64,000 nt of DNA from Sphingomonadales bacterium (GCA_022844405.1 JALHLV010000007.1:1-64000); one strand, 5' to 3'; shown: positions 43,971 to 53,321, numbered from the stretch's first letter. The notes: generated by a model not told the origin, from the letters alone. Made by a program: numbers and translations.

Positions 43971-45260
43971 TCAGGATTTCGCCGTCGTCACCGGCGCCAG
44001 CAGCCTGGTGCCGTAGAGCGCGCCCAGCGCCGCGACCACGAACACCAGCACCTCGCCGCCATGGGCGGGCAGGGCGAAACCGACGAGGTTGATGCCGAGG
44101 ACGTAGAGGCCGACGACGACCGCCGCGCTCAGCACGGCGATGCCCAGCGATTTCGCGAATGCCCCGGCGGTCTTCGAGCGCGAACGCTTGCGCAGCAGGC
44201 CGCCGACCACGCCGCCGACCAGCGCCGCGCCGAGGAAGCGCCATGGGAATACGAACTCGACCTCGGCCGCCGCGCCGTCGAGGCCGCCGCCGCGGGCGGT
44301 GACCTTGCCGGTGCCGACGGATTCCGAGCGGATCGAGACCTTTGCGTTGCCGGCCTTGTCGAGCATCGCCTCGGTCGCCGACAGCCGGCCCATGGTGCTG
44401 GCAAGCTGCAGCGTGTTGTCGCGCGCGGCATCGGCCGCCTGTGCGCTCACCAGCACATCGGCGGTTTCCAGACCCCAGCCCTGGATGCGCGGCGGGGTGA
44501 TGGCGACGCCCAGCGTCGGCCGCACCTTCAGGATCAGCTCTTCGCCGGCGGGCGCCACGTTGGAGACGACGGTGACCTTTACCTCGGCGTCGGGCGCCTC
44601 GGCGGCTACCTTGATGTCCCTGTAGGGCGGGGCGGTCTGGGCGATGCTGACCGTGTCCGGGTCGGTGGCGACGGGGCCGAGCACCTGGAAGGCGATGGGC
44701 GACGCCAGGGTTTTCGCGCCGCTGGCGTCCACCTGGATGACGCCGACGCTGATGCCGCCCTCGAACCGGTTGGTCGCGGGATTGAAGCGCAGCGGGGCGC
44801 GCGGGAACGCGACCGCCTTCAGGATCAGTTCCTTTGCCTGTGTATCCGTGGTCTGCACCACGCCCTGGAAGACGGCGGCCTGGCTGCGCATGGAATCCGG
44901 AATCGACAGCTTGACGATGTCCTTCGTGGTCTGCTCCGCGGTGGCGTCGAGCTTGATGTAGCGGGTGTCGCCCAGCCGGAGCGGCGCGGTCGGGGCAACC
45001 GGCACGGCTTCCGGCGCGGCGGGTTCCACCGGCCTGACCGCCACTTCAGGAGAGATCGCCGGCGTCTCGAGCAAGACCGCGCGGTTGCGCAGGATGTGCT
45101 GGCGCAGGGTCCGGATCTCCTCGGGCGACCGCACGGCCTCGGTCGCTGGGAGCTCCCGCACGTGTCGCGGCGGGTCCTGCGCCGGCGACGACGCCGGCCA
45201 CAGCGCCGTCACCGCCATTGTACACAGCGCCAATCCGCGAGCCAGATCAATCATTTGCAT
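43971..45260 (-). CDS. Exported protein with C-terminal membrane helices, unknown function
   Basis: 429 residues from the ATG with a GAGGGG SD; a GTG 21 bases upstream is in frame. It has a signal peptide (ending about SSPAQDPP), a Pro/Ala-rich linker, then a long beta-rich region (about 85-320) with repeated Ig-like strands ([44 protein letters not shown]). Three membrane helices follow (about 325-345, 360-385, 395-415), with a basic KRSRSK loop. I know no family. The layout suggests an adhesion-type or tethering envelope protein. Confidence 0.7.
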   Translation of the reverse strand: MQMIDLARGLALCTMAVTALWPASSPAQDPPRHVRELPATEAVRSPEEIRTLRQHILRNRAVLLETPAISPEVAVRPVEPAAPEAVPVAPTAPLRLGDTRYIKLDATAEQTTKDIVKLSIPDSMRSQAAVFQGVVQTTDTQAKELILKAVAFPRAPLRFNPATNRFEGGISVGVIQVDASGAKTLASPIAFQVLGPVATDPDTVSIAQTAPPYRDIKVAAEAPDAEVKVTVVSNVAPAGEELILKVRPTLGVAITPPRIQGWGLETADVLVSAQAADAARDNTLQLASTMGRLSATEAMLDKAGNAKVSIRSESVGTGKVTARGGGLDGAAAEVEFVFPWRFLGAALVGGVVGGLLRKRSRSKTAGAFAKSLGIAVLSAAVVVGLYVLGINLVGFALPAHGGEVLVFVVAALGALYGTRLLAPVTTAKS

Positions 45261-45380
45261 GAAGCCACCCCTCGTCCCCACCGGCCAGTCTCGGTACGGA
45301 TTCAGGCGGGATTATGGCCGTGTGGCGGGAGCGCGGTTTTGCACTATGATCCAGCGGTTGGAAATTGCTTTTCCGGTCCC

Positions 45381-45812
45381 ATGGCAGACGCGCTGCAACC
45401 GTTCCACTTGGCGTTTCCCGTGCACGACATCGCGGCCGCACGGGCGTTCTACGGCGATCTGCTGGGCTGCCCGGAAGGGCGCAGCGCGGAGACCTGGGTC
45501 GATTTCAACCTGTTCGGCCACCAGATCGTCGCCCATCTACATCCTGGGCTGGAGCCGGGGAACCGCGCCCATCACAACCCGGTCGACGGCGACGACGTGC
45601 CGGTGCCGCATTTCGGCGTCGTGCTGTCGACCGAGGACTGGGAGGTGCTGGCGGCCCGGCTGAAGGCGGCTGGCATCGGCTTCGTCGTCGAGCCCCATGT
45701 CCGCTTCAAGGGCGAGGTCGGCGAGCAGGCCACCATGTTCTTCCTCGATCCGTCGGGCAACGCGCTGGAATTCAAGGCGTTCCGCGACCTCGGCAAGCTG
45801 TTCGCGAAATAG
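45381..45812 (+). CDS. VOC-superfamily (glyoxalase/dioxygenase-fold) protein
   Basis: 143 residues. The first beta-alpha-beta unit begins [23 protein letters not shown] with a metal-ligand His, and [10 protein letters not shown] follows. The second has [11 protein letters not shown] (His) and [17 protein letters not shown] (Glu). These ligands fit a VOC metal site. The length fits single-domain glyoxalase-like proteins. The reaction is unknown. Confidence 0.9.
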   Translation: MADALQPFHLAFPVHDIAAARAFYGDLLGCPEGRSAETWVDFNLFGHQIVAHLHPGLEPGNRAHHNPVDGDDVPVPHFGVVLSTEDWEVLAARLKAAGIGFVVEPHVRFKGEVGEQATMFFLDPSGNALEFKAFRDLGKLFAK

Positions 45813-45936
45813 CGTCAGGGGGGACCGGCATCGCCGGTCCGGCACTTAGCAGTGGACGCCCGCCCGCCTGCGGACTTAACCTTCGAACCAGGCTTTTCTC
45901 GCCCGGAGCGGGCGTCGCCAGACACGGATCACGGCC

Positions 45937-46776
45937 ATGGATGTTCATCTCGCGGAAGAGCGCATGCTGGTCCTGCAGGACCAGTTCAACATGGATCATG
46001 CGGAGGGCCGGGCGTCGACCAAGAAGATCGACGCCTTCGGCGCGCTGGCCAAGGTGGCCGGCTTCCTGTCGCGGCCCAAGGACGACGAGTTCGAGCTGAT
46101 CTACCGCGAGCACCGGCTGCAGCCGTTCTGGCGGGTGGCGTGCACCTTCGTGTCGGCCTATGAGCGCCACCGCGATCACGCGGTGAAGCTGGCGCCGGAA
46201 GTGCGCCAGGTGGCAATCGCCGGCGAGACCCATCAGGTGGTCGATCACGCGGTGACCCTGCACGTGCTCGAAACCTGCCGCGAGGAGACGAAGCGCGACA
46301 TTTATTTCGACGCGCTGACCGGCCAGCCGGGCGCCGACCTCACCAGCCGGCTGCGCTTCCCGACCATTCCGGCGACCGAGGAAAGCCTGGCGGCGTTCAC
46401 CGAAAACGGCACCGTCGTGGTGCCGCCGCAGGCCACCTCGTCGGTGGTCGTGCGCGAGGTGCTGGGCAGCCTGGTCAACAAGATCAAGGCCGACAAGGTG
46501 CTGGAGGAGACGGTGACCTTCGAGGCCATCGACCTGTATTACCGCCCGGTCTACGCCTTCCGCTACCGCCGCCAGGGCAAGGAAGCGGTCGTCGAGTTCG
46601 ACGGCCTGACCGGCGACGTGAGGACGGGCGGCGCCACTTTCGAGACCTATGTCGGCAAGATTCTCGAAACCCGCTTCCTGCTCGACGCGGGCGCCGAGGT
46701 GGCGAACCTGTTCCTGCCTGGCGCCACACTGGTGAAGGTGCTGGTCGCCAAGGGCATGGAACTGCGGAGCCGCTGA
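45937..46776 (+). CDS. Hypothetical protein with C-terminal beta domain
   Basis: 279 residues. It starts MDVHLAEERMLVLQ. Two parts can be seen: a helical/mixed N-terminal part with ELIYREHRLQPFWRVACTFVSAYERHRDH, and a C-terminal part with VTFEAIDLYYRPVYAFRYRRQGKEAVVEFDGLTGDV followed by a hydrophobic helix (AEVANLFLPGATLVKVLVAKG). The YxPVYxFxYxxxGKxxVxxDGxTGxV pattern occurs in several bacterial membrane-associated proteins of unknown function. It is four bases ahead of an SDR gene and probably co-translated. No function is claimed. Confidence 0.72.
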   Translation: MDVHLAEERMLVLQDQFNMDHAEGRASTKKIDAFGALAKVAGFLSRPKDDEFELIYREHRLQPFWRVACTFVSAYERHRDHAVKLAPEVRQVAIAGETHQVVDHAVTLHVLETCREETKRDIYFDALTGQPGADLTSRLRFPTIPATEESLAAFTENGTVVVPPQATSSVVVREVLGSLVNKIKADKVLEETVTFEAIDLYYRPVYAFRYRRQGKEAVVEFDGLTGDVRTGGATFETYVGKILETRFLLDAGAEVANLFLPGATLVKVLVAKGMELRSR

Positions 46777-46780
46777 GGCC

Positions 46781-47581
46781 ATGGCCCGGCTCGACGGCAA
46801 GGTCGCGCTGGTCAGCGGCGGGGCGCGCGGTATCGGCAAGGCCATCGCCGCATCCATGGCCGCCGAGGGCGCGCGGGTGGTGCTCACCGACATCCTCGAC
46901 GTCGAAGGCGATGCCGCCGCCACGGAAATCCGCGTGCAAGGCGGGCAGGCGCTCTACGTTTCCCATGACGTGACATCCGAGGATGGCTGGCGCGCCGCGC
47001 TGGACGCCGCGAACGAGGAATTCGGCGGTCTCGACGTGCTGGTCAACAACGCCGGCCTGTTCCTCAGCAGGCCGCTGGCCGAGACCAGCGTCGCCGACAT
47101 GAACCGCATGCTGGCCGTCAACGTGGTCGGGCTGATGCTGGGCAGCAAGCTGGCGCTGCCGTTCCTCGCCGCGCGTGCCCCAAACTGGGACGGCGGCGGC
47201 TCCATCATCAACCTGTCATCCGTCGCCGGCCTGATCGGCGCGTCGTTCCAGACCGTTTATTGCATGACCAAGGGCGCGGTGCGGCTGTTCTCCAAGTCGC
47301 TTGCCATGGAATGCGCCGACCTGAAACTCAACATCAGGGTCAACTCGATCCATCCCGGCGTCATCGACACCGACATGGCGGTCGAGGTGGCGCGCGGCCA
47401 GATGGAGGCCCGCGCCATGGATGCGGGCAAGGTCCAGCGCTTGTTGGTCGGCGGCCATCCGCTCGGCCGCCTCGGCAGGCCCAGGGACATCGCCGACGCG
47501 GCGGTGTTCCTCGCGTCCGGCGAAAGCTCCTTCATGACCGGAACCGAGTTGGTCGTCGATGGTGGCATGACGGCGCGGTAG
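46781..47581 (+). CDS. Short-chain dehydrogenase/reductase (SDR)
   Basis: 266 residues. The cofactor motif is GGARGIG near 12-18, NNAGLF is near 88, the catalytic Ser is in INLSSVAG, and YCMTK is the Tyr/Lys pair. TDILD after beta-2 favours NAD. The C-terminus ends VVDGGMTAR. It resembles 3-alpha/20-beta-hydroxysteroid-type and cyclopentanol-type SDRs. It follows the hypothetical 45937 gene by four bases. Confidence 0.93.
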   Translation: MARLDGKVALVSGGARGIGKAIAASMAAEGARVVLTDILDVEGDAAATEIRVQGGQALYVSHDVTSEDGWRAALDAANEEFGGLDVLVNNAGLFLSRPLAETSVADMNRMLAVNVVGLMLGSKLALPFLAARAPNWDGGGSIINLSSVAGLIGASFQTVYCMTKGAVRLFSKSLAMECADLKLNIRVNSIHPGVIDTDMAVEVARGQMEARAMDAGKVQRLLVGGHPLGRLGRPRDIADAAVFLASGESSFMTGTELVVDGGMTAR

Positions 47582-47602
47582 AGTTAGATGCCGAGATACA
47601 GC

Positions 47603-47893
<291 letters not shown>

Positions 47894-47900
47894 TCAGCAG

Positions 47901-48605
47901 CTAAGTATCCTGCGCCGTCATTAACCGCGTATTCGCCGTAATCTCGCGCGTTGGCTTGTCGGTATGCGACGACAGCACGCCCAGCAGCGCCTTCCACACC
48001 GCATCCGCGTCGCCCGCCGCGCCGTCGCCGCGCAGCCTGGCGTAGTTGAGGCCGGCGGCCTTCTCCGCAAGGTCGCGGACCGTGCGGCAGCCGGCCGGGA
48101 AGCGCCCAGGGTCGAACAGCGGGAGGAAGAACGCGAGCGCCAGGGTCATCATGGCGGCCGGCCAGTTCATCGGCAGCGGCGGCATGCCGAAGGCGAAGCC
48201 GACGGTGGCCGCGAGAGAGAGGATGATCGCGGCCGAGCTCAGCCGCGAGCCCTCGTGCTCGGGCAGCTTCAGGCCGGTCTGGGCGGCGAGACTCTTCAGG
48301 AACCGCCGCGGCTGAAGCGGCGCCAGTTCGCGCAGCTTCATGTCGGGCGTCACCGCGTCGCCTTTGCCGAGTTCGCGGAGGCCGCGGCGCAGATAGTAGT
48401 ACGCCAGCGTGCCGGCATTCGCCTTGCCGCCGTCCTCGGCGGGTCCCAGCCGGATGATCAGCGACCGGTAGATGTCGCCGACGAAATACCACATCTGGGT
48501 CTCGGCGAAGGGCAGACCGACGCCGAACGACGCCTCCAGGTCCTGCACCAGCGCGGCCTGGCCGAACTCACCCTTCAGGGCCAGCGCGTCGGCGGTCCCG
48601 TGCAT
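47901..48605 (-). CDS. Membrane protein made of ACP-like segments without the Ser site
   Basis: 234 residues; ATG two bases beyond the upstream SDR stop. Part of it reads like degenerate acyl carrier protein. DLEASFGVGLPFAE...VGDIYRSL copies helices II-IV; VTPDMKLRELAPLQPRRFLKSLAAQTGLKLP copies helix I/II; TVRDLAEKA and VWKALLGVLSS...ITANTRL are further fragments. The phosphopantetheine serine (DSL) is missing at each place. Two membrane helices lie at about 120-165. Likely a membrane protein that borrows an ACP-like fold; function unknown. Confidence 0.6.
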   Translation of the reverse strand: MHGTADALALKGEFGQAALVQDLEASFGVGLPFAETQMWYFVGDIYRSLIIRLGPAEDGGKANAGTLAYYYLRRGLRELGKGDAVTPDMKLRELAPLQPRRFLKSLAAQTGLKLPEHEGSRLSSAAIILSLAATVGFAFGMPPLPMNWPAAMMTLALAFFLPLFDPGRFPAGCRTVRDLAEKAAGLNYARLRGDGAAGDADAVWKALLGVLSSHTDKPTREITANTRLMTAQDT

Positions 48606-48607
48606 GC

Positions 48608-49384
48608 TCAGTTGCGCGAACTCATGCCGCCGTCGACGGTGTAGATCACGCCGCTGGTGTAGCCCGAGCGTTCCGAGGCGAGGAACGCCACCAGGTCGCC
48701 GATCTCGCGCGGCCTGGCGCCGCGTCCCTGCGGCATGGCGGCGGTCAATTCGCGCCAGCGGTTCTCGTCGCCCCATTTGGCCTGGGCCTGGCCTTTCAAC
48801 AGGGTCACCATGCGGTCGGTCTCGACCGGGCCCGGATTGATGCCGACGGCGCGGATGTTGTCCTCCAGCAGACTGCGGCCGCCGAGCGCGCGGGTGAACG
48901 CCATCAGCGACGCGTTGCCCGCCGAGCCGGTGATGTAGTTGAAGTCGAACCGTTCGCCCGCGGCCCCGATGACGTTGACGATCACGCCCTGGCCGCGCGC
49001 TTTCATGGCGGCATATACCAGCCTGGTCAGGTTGATATAGCCGAACACCTTCAGCTCCCAGGCGTGCCGCCAGCGCGACTCGTCGATGTCGCTGATCGAG
49101 CCGCGCGGGATGTCGCCGGCGTTGTTCACCAGGATGTCGATATCGGCGCACTCGGCGGCGAGGCGGTCCAGGTCGTCGCGGTTGCGCAGATCCACCACAT
49201 GGGCGGTCACCTGCACCTGGCAGGCGGCACGCAGCCGGTCCACATGCGCCCTCAGCGCGTCCTCGCTGCGGGCGGCGAGATGAACGTTACAGCCTTCTTC
49301 CGCAAGCGCCTCGGCGGCGGCGAGGCCGATGCCCTTGGATGCGCCGGTCACCAGCGCCGTCTTGCCTCTCAGATTCAGGTCCAT
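48608..49384 (-). CDS. Atypical SDR lacking the catalytic lysine
   Basis: 258 residues from MDLNLRGK. The cofactor loop TGASKGIG and NNAGDIPRG are standard. In the active site, NVIGAAGERFDFNYITGSAGN has the Tyr but not Lys at the +4 place (YITGS). The usual catalytic Ser is also hard to place (VIGAAG). The sequence after it (NASLMAFTRALGG) is otherwise well conserved, so this is a subfamily feature and not damage. It might bind NAD(P) and reduce by another route, or be regulatory. The ACP-like membrane gene follows on the same strand. Confidence 0.88.
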   Translation of the reverse strand: MDLNLRGKTALVTGASKGIGLAAAEALAEEGCNVHLAARSEDALRAHVDRLRAACQVQVTAHVVDLRNRDDLDRLAAECADIDILVNNAGDIPRGSISDIDESRWRHAWELKVFGYINLTRLVYAAMKARGQGVIVNVIGAAGERFDFNYITGSAGNASLMAFTRALGGRSLLEDNIRAVGINPGPVETDRMVTLLKGQAQAKWGDENRWRELTAAMPQGRGARPREIGDLVAFLASERSGYTSGVIYTVDGGMSSRN

Positions 49385-49477
49385 CTTTGTCCTCGCGCGA
49401 TCGGTCGGCGCAACCCTAGCCGACAAGCTGCCGCTGGCAAACGGTCAGTTGGATGGGGTGGTCCCTGAAAGCGCCTG

Positions 49478-51097
49478 TCAGCCCTTCTTCTCGGTCCCCA
49501 GCGCGCGCAGCAACGGTGGGTCGCGGTCATAGAGGTCGGGGAAGAAGCGCATGGTGCCGTCGCGGTCGAGCTGGGCGGTCCAGTACATAATGACGATCGG
49601 CATCGTGTGCTTGAGGATGATGTTCTGGGTGTGGCCGGCCGCCAGTACCTCTTCGACGCGCGCCTTGGGCCAGTCCGTGTCGCCCGTCAGCAGGTAATCG
49701 GCCAGCGCCATGGGGTTCTCCACCCGGATGCATCCCGAGCTGGCGGCCCGGTCGGCGCGGTCGAACAGCGCGCGGTTCGGCGTGTCGTGCAGGTAGACGG
49801 CATGCTCGTTGGGGAACAGGAATTTCACCCGACCCAGGGAATTGTCGTTGCCCGGCCGCTGGACGAGATTGTACGGAAAGCGGCGTCGTGCCTGTTGCCA
49901 GTCGATCGTGCCCGGATCGACCTCGGCGCCTCCGGCGTCGACCACGGCGATGTTGTGCGAGGCCAGGTAGGACGGGTCCCTGGCGATCTTGGGCAGCAAA
50001 TCCTGCTTCAGGATCGTCGGCGGCACGGTCCAGGTCGGATTGAGCACGACCGTCCGCATGTTCGACTTGAACATCGGCGTCTGCCGGTAGGTCTTGCCGA
50101 CGACCACACGGGTATCCCAGACCGGCACGCCGCCCTTCACCACATAGAGGTGGAAGCCCGAGATGTTGACGACAATGAACTCGTCGCCGAGCTGGTTCAG
50201 CACCCAGCGGGCGCGCTCCAGGTTGATCCGGAGCTGGTCGACGCGCTGCTGGGCGGTGATGTTGAGCTCGCTGACCGTCCGCTTGCCGACGGCGCCGTCC
50301 GGATCGATGCCGTGCAGCTCCTGGAAGCGCTTTGACGCAGCGACCAGTTCGTCGTCGTACAGGTTGGGATCGGCGGGCGTGGTGGCGGTGTATTCACCCG
50401 ACGCCGCCAGCCGGATGCGCAGCGCCGCCACACGCGGGTCGGTCATGCCCGGCTTCAGCGTCTCGCCGGCCTCGACCGTGCCCGAGCCGCCTTCCGCCAC
50501 ATAGGCGCGCTGGGCGGCCAGCGCCTTCTTGAGCTGGTCGTAGAACCAGTGGTGCGGTGCCAGGTCCTTCGCCGCCGCGACCATGTCGTCCCGCGCCGTC
50601 ACCTCGGCGACCAGCTTGAGGAAATCCGCGGGCTTGGTGGGCGCGCTGATGTTCCAGTTCGGATCGAACGCGCGCGGATCGGTCTTGCCGTAGTGCAGGT
50701 GGATGGCGAGGCGCGCCAGCGCGTCGGTCGCGACCAGGTCGAGTCGCGCGGCCTGCTCGGGATCGCGGCCGTCCGTGGCCGCGATCAGCGCGGTCAGCGC
50801 CGCCAGGTGATAGTCCTCGGGCAGCAGGCCGTCCCCGGTCACCCCGGCGATGGCGCCGGTCAGCGCCTTCAGCTCGTCCTGGTCGGTCCACAGCGGTTTG
50901 TAATCGCGCTGCGCATAGAGCGCCGCGAGCAGCGCCGGCTGCGCGAGGGTCGCGTCGCCGATCCTGGGCGCGGGGGTTGCGGCCATGGCCGGGGCGAGCA
51001 CCCGCAGCGCATCTTGGGTCTCGCCGGCGACGGCAAGTCCGGGAAGCAACGCGGAAACCAGGAAAAGGGCGGTGAAGGCGCGGCGAAAATTTTTCAT
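49478..51097 (-). CDS. YcbB/LdtD-type L,D-transpeptidase
   Basis: 539 residues, typical for the large YcbB class. A signal peptide ends near LAVAGETQ. An N-terminal scaffold (GLLPEDYHLAAL), a PG_binding_1-like segment (DPRVAALRIRLAASGEY, about 218-275) and a YkuD domain (305-500) follow. The domain has His437 (YLHDTPNRALFDRADRA) and Cys456 (ASSGCIRV). It would form 3-3 cross-links in peptidoglycan. It is the third L,D-transpeptidase-type protein in this window. Confidence 0.93.
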   Translation of the reverse strand: MKNFRRAFTALFLVSALLPGLAVAGETQDALRVLAPAMAATPAPRIGDATLAQPALLAALYAQRDYKPLWTDQDELKALTGAIAGVTGDGLLPEDYHLAALTALIAATDGRDPEQAARLDLVATDALARLAIHLHYGKTDPRAFDPNWNISAPTKPADFLKLVAEVTARDDMVAAAKDLAPHHWFYDQLKKALAAQRAYVAEGGSGTVEAGETLKPGMTDPRVAALRIRLAASGEYTATTPADPNLYDDELVAASKRFQELHGIDPDGAVGKRTVSELNITAQQRVDQLRINLERARWVLNQLGDEFIVVNISGFHLYVVKGGVPVWDTRVVVGKTYRQTPMFKSNMRTVVLNPTWTVPPTILKQDLLPKIARDPSYLASHNIAVVDAGGAEVDPGTIDWQQARRRFPYNLVQRPGNDNSLGRVKFLFPNEHAVYLHDTPNRALFDRADRAASSGCIRVENPMALADYLLTGDTDWPKARVEEVLAAGHTQNIILKHTMPIVIMYWTAQLDRDGTMRFFPDLYDRDPPLLRALGTEKKG

Positions 51098-51157
51098 CCG
51101 CCATCTTAACGCATTATTCCTTAAAGAAAAATTACCAGTACCGGCTCGGATCGCCCG

Positions 51158-51586
51158 CTACACGATCTTCACCAGCTCCACGGCGAAGGTCAGCGCCTTG
51201 CCGGCCAGCTCGTGGTTGCCGTCGAGTGTCACGGTGTCGTCGTCGAAGTCGGTGACGGTGACGACCATGGGGCTGCCACTGGCACGGCCGGCCTGGAGTT
51301 GCAGGCCCTTCTCGACCTTGACGTGGCCGGGAAGCCGGCTGCGTTCGATTTGCTGGATCAGCCGCTCGTCGACCTCGCCATAGGCCTCTTCCGGGTCGAT
51401 GCGGACAGTGCGGCTCTCGCCTTCCGACAAGCCCATCACAGCAGCGTCGAAGCCCGGGATCACCTGGCCCGCGCCCAGGGTGAATTCCAGCGGCTCACGG
51501 CCCACCGAGCTGTCGAACTGGCTGCCGTCGTCGAGGGTGCCGGTGTAATGGATCAGGACGGTGTCGCCCGGCTTCGCGATGGCCAT
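51158..51586 (-). CDS. SlyD-type FKBP peptidyl-prolyl isomerase
   Basis: 142 residues. FKBP half-domain: GDTVLIHYTGTLDDGSQFDSS, EFTLGAGQVIPGFDAAVMGLSEGE, then EEAYGEVDERL before the insert-in-flap domain (IERSRLPGHVKVEKGLQLQA...), and the closing GNHELAGKALTFAVELV. The C-terminal His-rich metal-binding tail of E. coli SlyD is absent. It would act as a folding helper in the cytoplasm. Single gene. Confidence 0.93.
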   Translation of the reverse strand: MAIAKPGDTVLIHYTGTLDDGSQFDSSVGREPLEFTLGAGQVIPGFDAAVMGLSEGESRTVRIDPEEAYGEVDERLIQQIERSRLPGHVKVEKGLQLQAGRASGSPMVVTVTDFDDDTVTLDGNHELAGKALTFAVELVKIV

Positions 51587-51734
51587 GGAGCTTCCTTTCG
51601 GAGTGGCGAACGTCGCGCGGCCGCCGGTGAATGAACCGCGAACCTAAGGTCGGGGCGCGGCCCGTTCAAGACTCTTTGTTGACGCCGTCCGGCGCGGGTG
51701 CCAGCGTTTCGGCGGGGTTGCGGGGGAGGCGGGC

Positions 51735-52181
51735 ATGAACGAGCCGAAGGTCGCGCCGGTGATGAACAAGGGCCTGATGCGCCTGTTCACGCGGCTGAAC
51801 GTGTTTGTCTACAAAGCGTCGGGCGGGCGGCTGATGAACCGGATGTACGGCACGCCGATCTGCGTCGTCACCATGACCGGCGCCAAGTCCGGCAAGAAGC
51901 GGACGATCCCGCTGATGTACAACCCGAACGGCGATGACGTCATCCTCGTCGCCTCGCTCGGCGGCGCGCCCCAGAACCCGCTCTGGTACTACAACCTTGT
52001 GGCGTACCCGGACATCGAGATCCAGGTCGGCGCGGTGAAGCGGCGAATGCGGTGCCGACAGGCCTCGCCAGACGAGAAGGCGGCGCTGTGGCCGGCGATC
52101 GTCGCCAACTTTCCCAGCTACGACGCCTACCAGCGGCGGACGGACCGCGACATTCCGGTGATGATCTGCTCGCCGGTATGA
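51735..52181 (+). CDS. Deazaflavin (F420)-type nitroreductase-family protein
   Basis: 148 residues. The family fold is seen in LMRLFTRLNVFVYKASGGRLMNRMYGTPICVVTMTGAKSGKKRTIPLMY and ILVASLGGAPQNPLWYYNLVAYPDIEIQVG. This matches the deazaflavin-dependent (Ddn-like) split-barrel group, in which the Lys/Arg patch (TGAKSGKKRT) binds the deazaflavin phosphate tail. F420 use is typical of actinobacteria but family members occur in alphaproteobacteria. Substrate unknown. Confidence 0.88.
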   Translation: MNEPKVAPVMNKGLMRLFTRLNVFVYKASGGRLMNRMYGTPICVVTMTGAKSGKKRTIPLMYNPNGDDVILVASLGGAPQNPLWYYNLVAYPDIEIQVGAVKRRMRCRQASPDEKAALWPAIVANFPSYDAYQRRTDRDIPVMICSPV

Positions 52182-52695
52182 GAGGGGAATCGATTAAGTG
52201 CACTGTCACCGTAACCAGTGGGCTATGGTGGAGCTCGTGACTCGACCAGCCCAAGTCCCTCACCATCCGACTTCGCGGTCGCTTATAAAAACCCGCGGGC
52301 GTTTAGCAAAGTTGTAGCAAGGCAGTACGTTCCGTTCGACGAGTACCTAGAGAATAAATTAAGGTCTTATTTGGGGTTTTCGGAAAAAAAGAGGTCCTAT
52401 GAGAGCTACCATTATGGTCCTTTAATCTATCCAGATCCCCAAATCCCTGAAGAACCAACTCCAAAAGGGCGGACAGACTGGACCGAACCGCCCCTGCCTA
52501 CCCGCCGCCGCCGTTAATGCTGGATCGTCCTGTGGGCTGTGGTTGTGGTCCTGTGTTGGCAATGCAATCCAATATCCGGTAGCGTCGGTGAGCATCCCTC
52601 TCCATCGACCTGCGATCGCGAATTTTATGCGGCGATGGTAGGCTGCTATCAGACTAAGGCCAAAGGTAAGACGGGCCCTGCAGATTGAGCACACA
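52182..52695. other. Less GC-rich region with one doubtful reading frame
   Basis: 514 bp between the deazaflavin-type gene and the remnant at 52696. Composition is noticeably more A/T-rich (runs of A and T near 52300-52400) than its flanks. It contains one doubtful frame (52218-52517) on the plus strand. No RNA gene or repeat was found. It may be an old insertion, in line with the transposase remnant and toxin-antitoxin genes nearby. Confidence 0.45.
52218..52517 (+). CDS. Doubtful small protein in a low-GC patch
   Basis: 99 residues from a GTG without a clear SD. The protein is Pro/Tyr/Arg-rich (YESYHYGPLIYPDPQIPEEP, ending PPLPTRRRR) and matches no family I know. Its codon use is unlike the neighbours because the patch is less GC-rich. 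It could be foreign or not a gene. Listed because the frame is continuous and its amino-acid mix is not a mere GC shadow. Confidence 0.3.
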   Translation: MGYGGARDSTSPSPSPSDFAVAYKNPRAFSKVVARQYVPFDEYLENKLRSYLGFSEKKRSYESYHYGPLIYPDPQIPEEPTPKGRTDWTEPPLPTRRRR

Positions 52696-52827
52696 ATGGC
52701 CGACGCCGTGCAGCATATCGCCGATCGTACGGCGCTGATGGACGTGATGCTGAGGAAGCGCATCAACGGCGAATGGAAGATCACCCGTCACCTGGTCGCG
52801 CGCGGCCGGCGCGTCCAATCGGACTAG
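52696..52827 (+). pseudogene. Possible SnoaL/NTF2-like remnant with an internal deletion
   Basis: 43 codons. The start MADAVQHIADRTALMDVM looks like the usual opening of SnoaL-like (NTF2-fold) domains, and INGEWKITRHLVARG looks like their ending (xGxWKIxxxxxxR). The roughly 90 residues normally between are missing. A fused remnant after deletion is the simplest reading, but the piece is short, so the call is tentative. Confidence 0.3.
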
Positions 52828-52832
52828 AAAGG

Positions 52833-53321
52833 ATGGATGTGCGGCAGGGTGCGTGGCAAATACTCCGCTTCCTCGCGAGCCGGCGCGTCCAGCTGGGCGT
52901 CGTCATATTCTTCAACGTGTTGATCGCCATCCTCAGCACGGTATGGTTCAGCCAGTTGCTGCCGGATCGCCCGTCGATAGTCGCGCCACACCCCTCGAAT
53001 ATGCTGATCGCCCAGATCGCTTTCAGCGCATGCGGGGTTGTCTGTGCGGCCTCCCTGGCGGCGCTCAGCGCCCGGCTGCTGACGCTCGCTATGGCCGCCG
53101 CCGCCGCGGGCCTCCTGGTCCTGCTCGCCTTCCTGGGGTTCGTGTATTACCAGGTGATCCACATGTGGACAGATGCTGGCTTGCCGACGGATGTGTTTCT
53201 CGCGGAAACCCGCAACATGGCCATTCTGCTGGCGACGATCGCCGGTAACATCTGTCTCGCGGTGCGCGGCTGGCGGGAGTCCCGCGCGGCAAAGGCCGCC
53301 ACGCACTCGGGGGCGCCGTAA
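52833..53321 (+). CDS. Small membrane protein, unknown function
   Basis: 162 residues from ATG 52833 (an AAAGG lies immediately before it, unusually close). Four hydrophobic helices are visible, at about 15-33, 45-70, 75-97 and 112-130, with a basic N-terminus and a basic C-terminal end (RGWRESRAAKAATHSG). No family recognised. It lies between the remnant and the transposase pseudogene, in the accessory patch. Confidence 0.6.
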   Translation: MDVRQGAWQILRFLASRRVQLGVVIFFNVLIAILSTVWFSQLLPDRPSIVAPHPSNMLIAQIAFSACGVVCAASLAALSARLLTLAMAAAAAGLLVLLAFLGFVYYQVIHMWTDAGLPTDVFLAETRNMAILLATIAGNICLAVRGWRESRAAKAATHSGAP

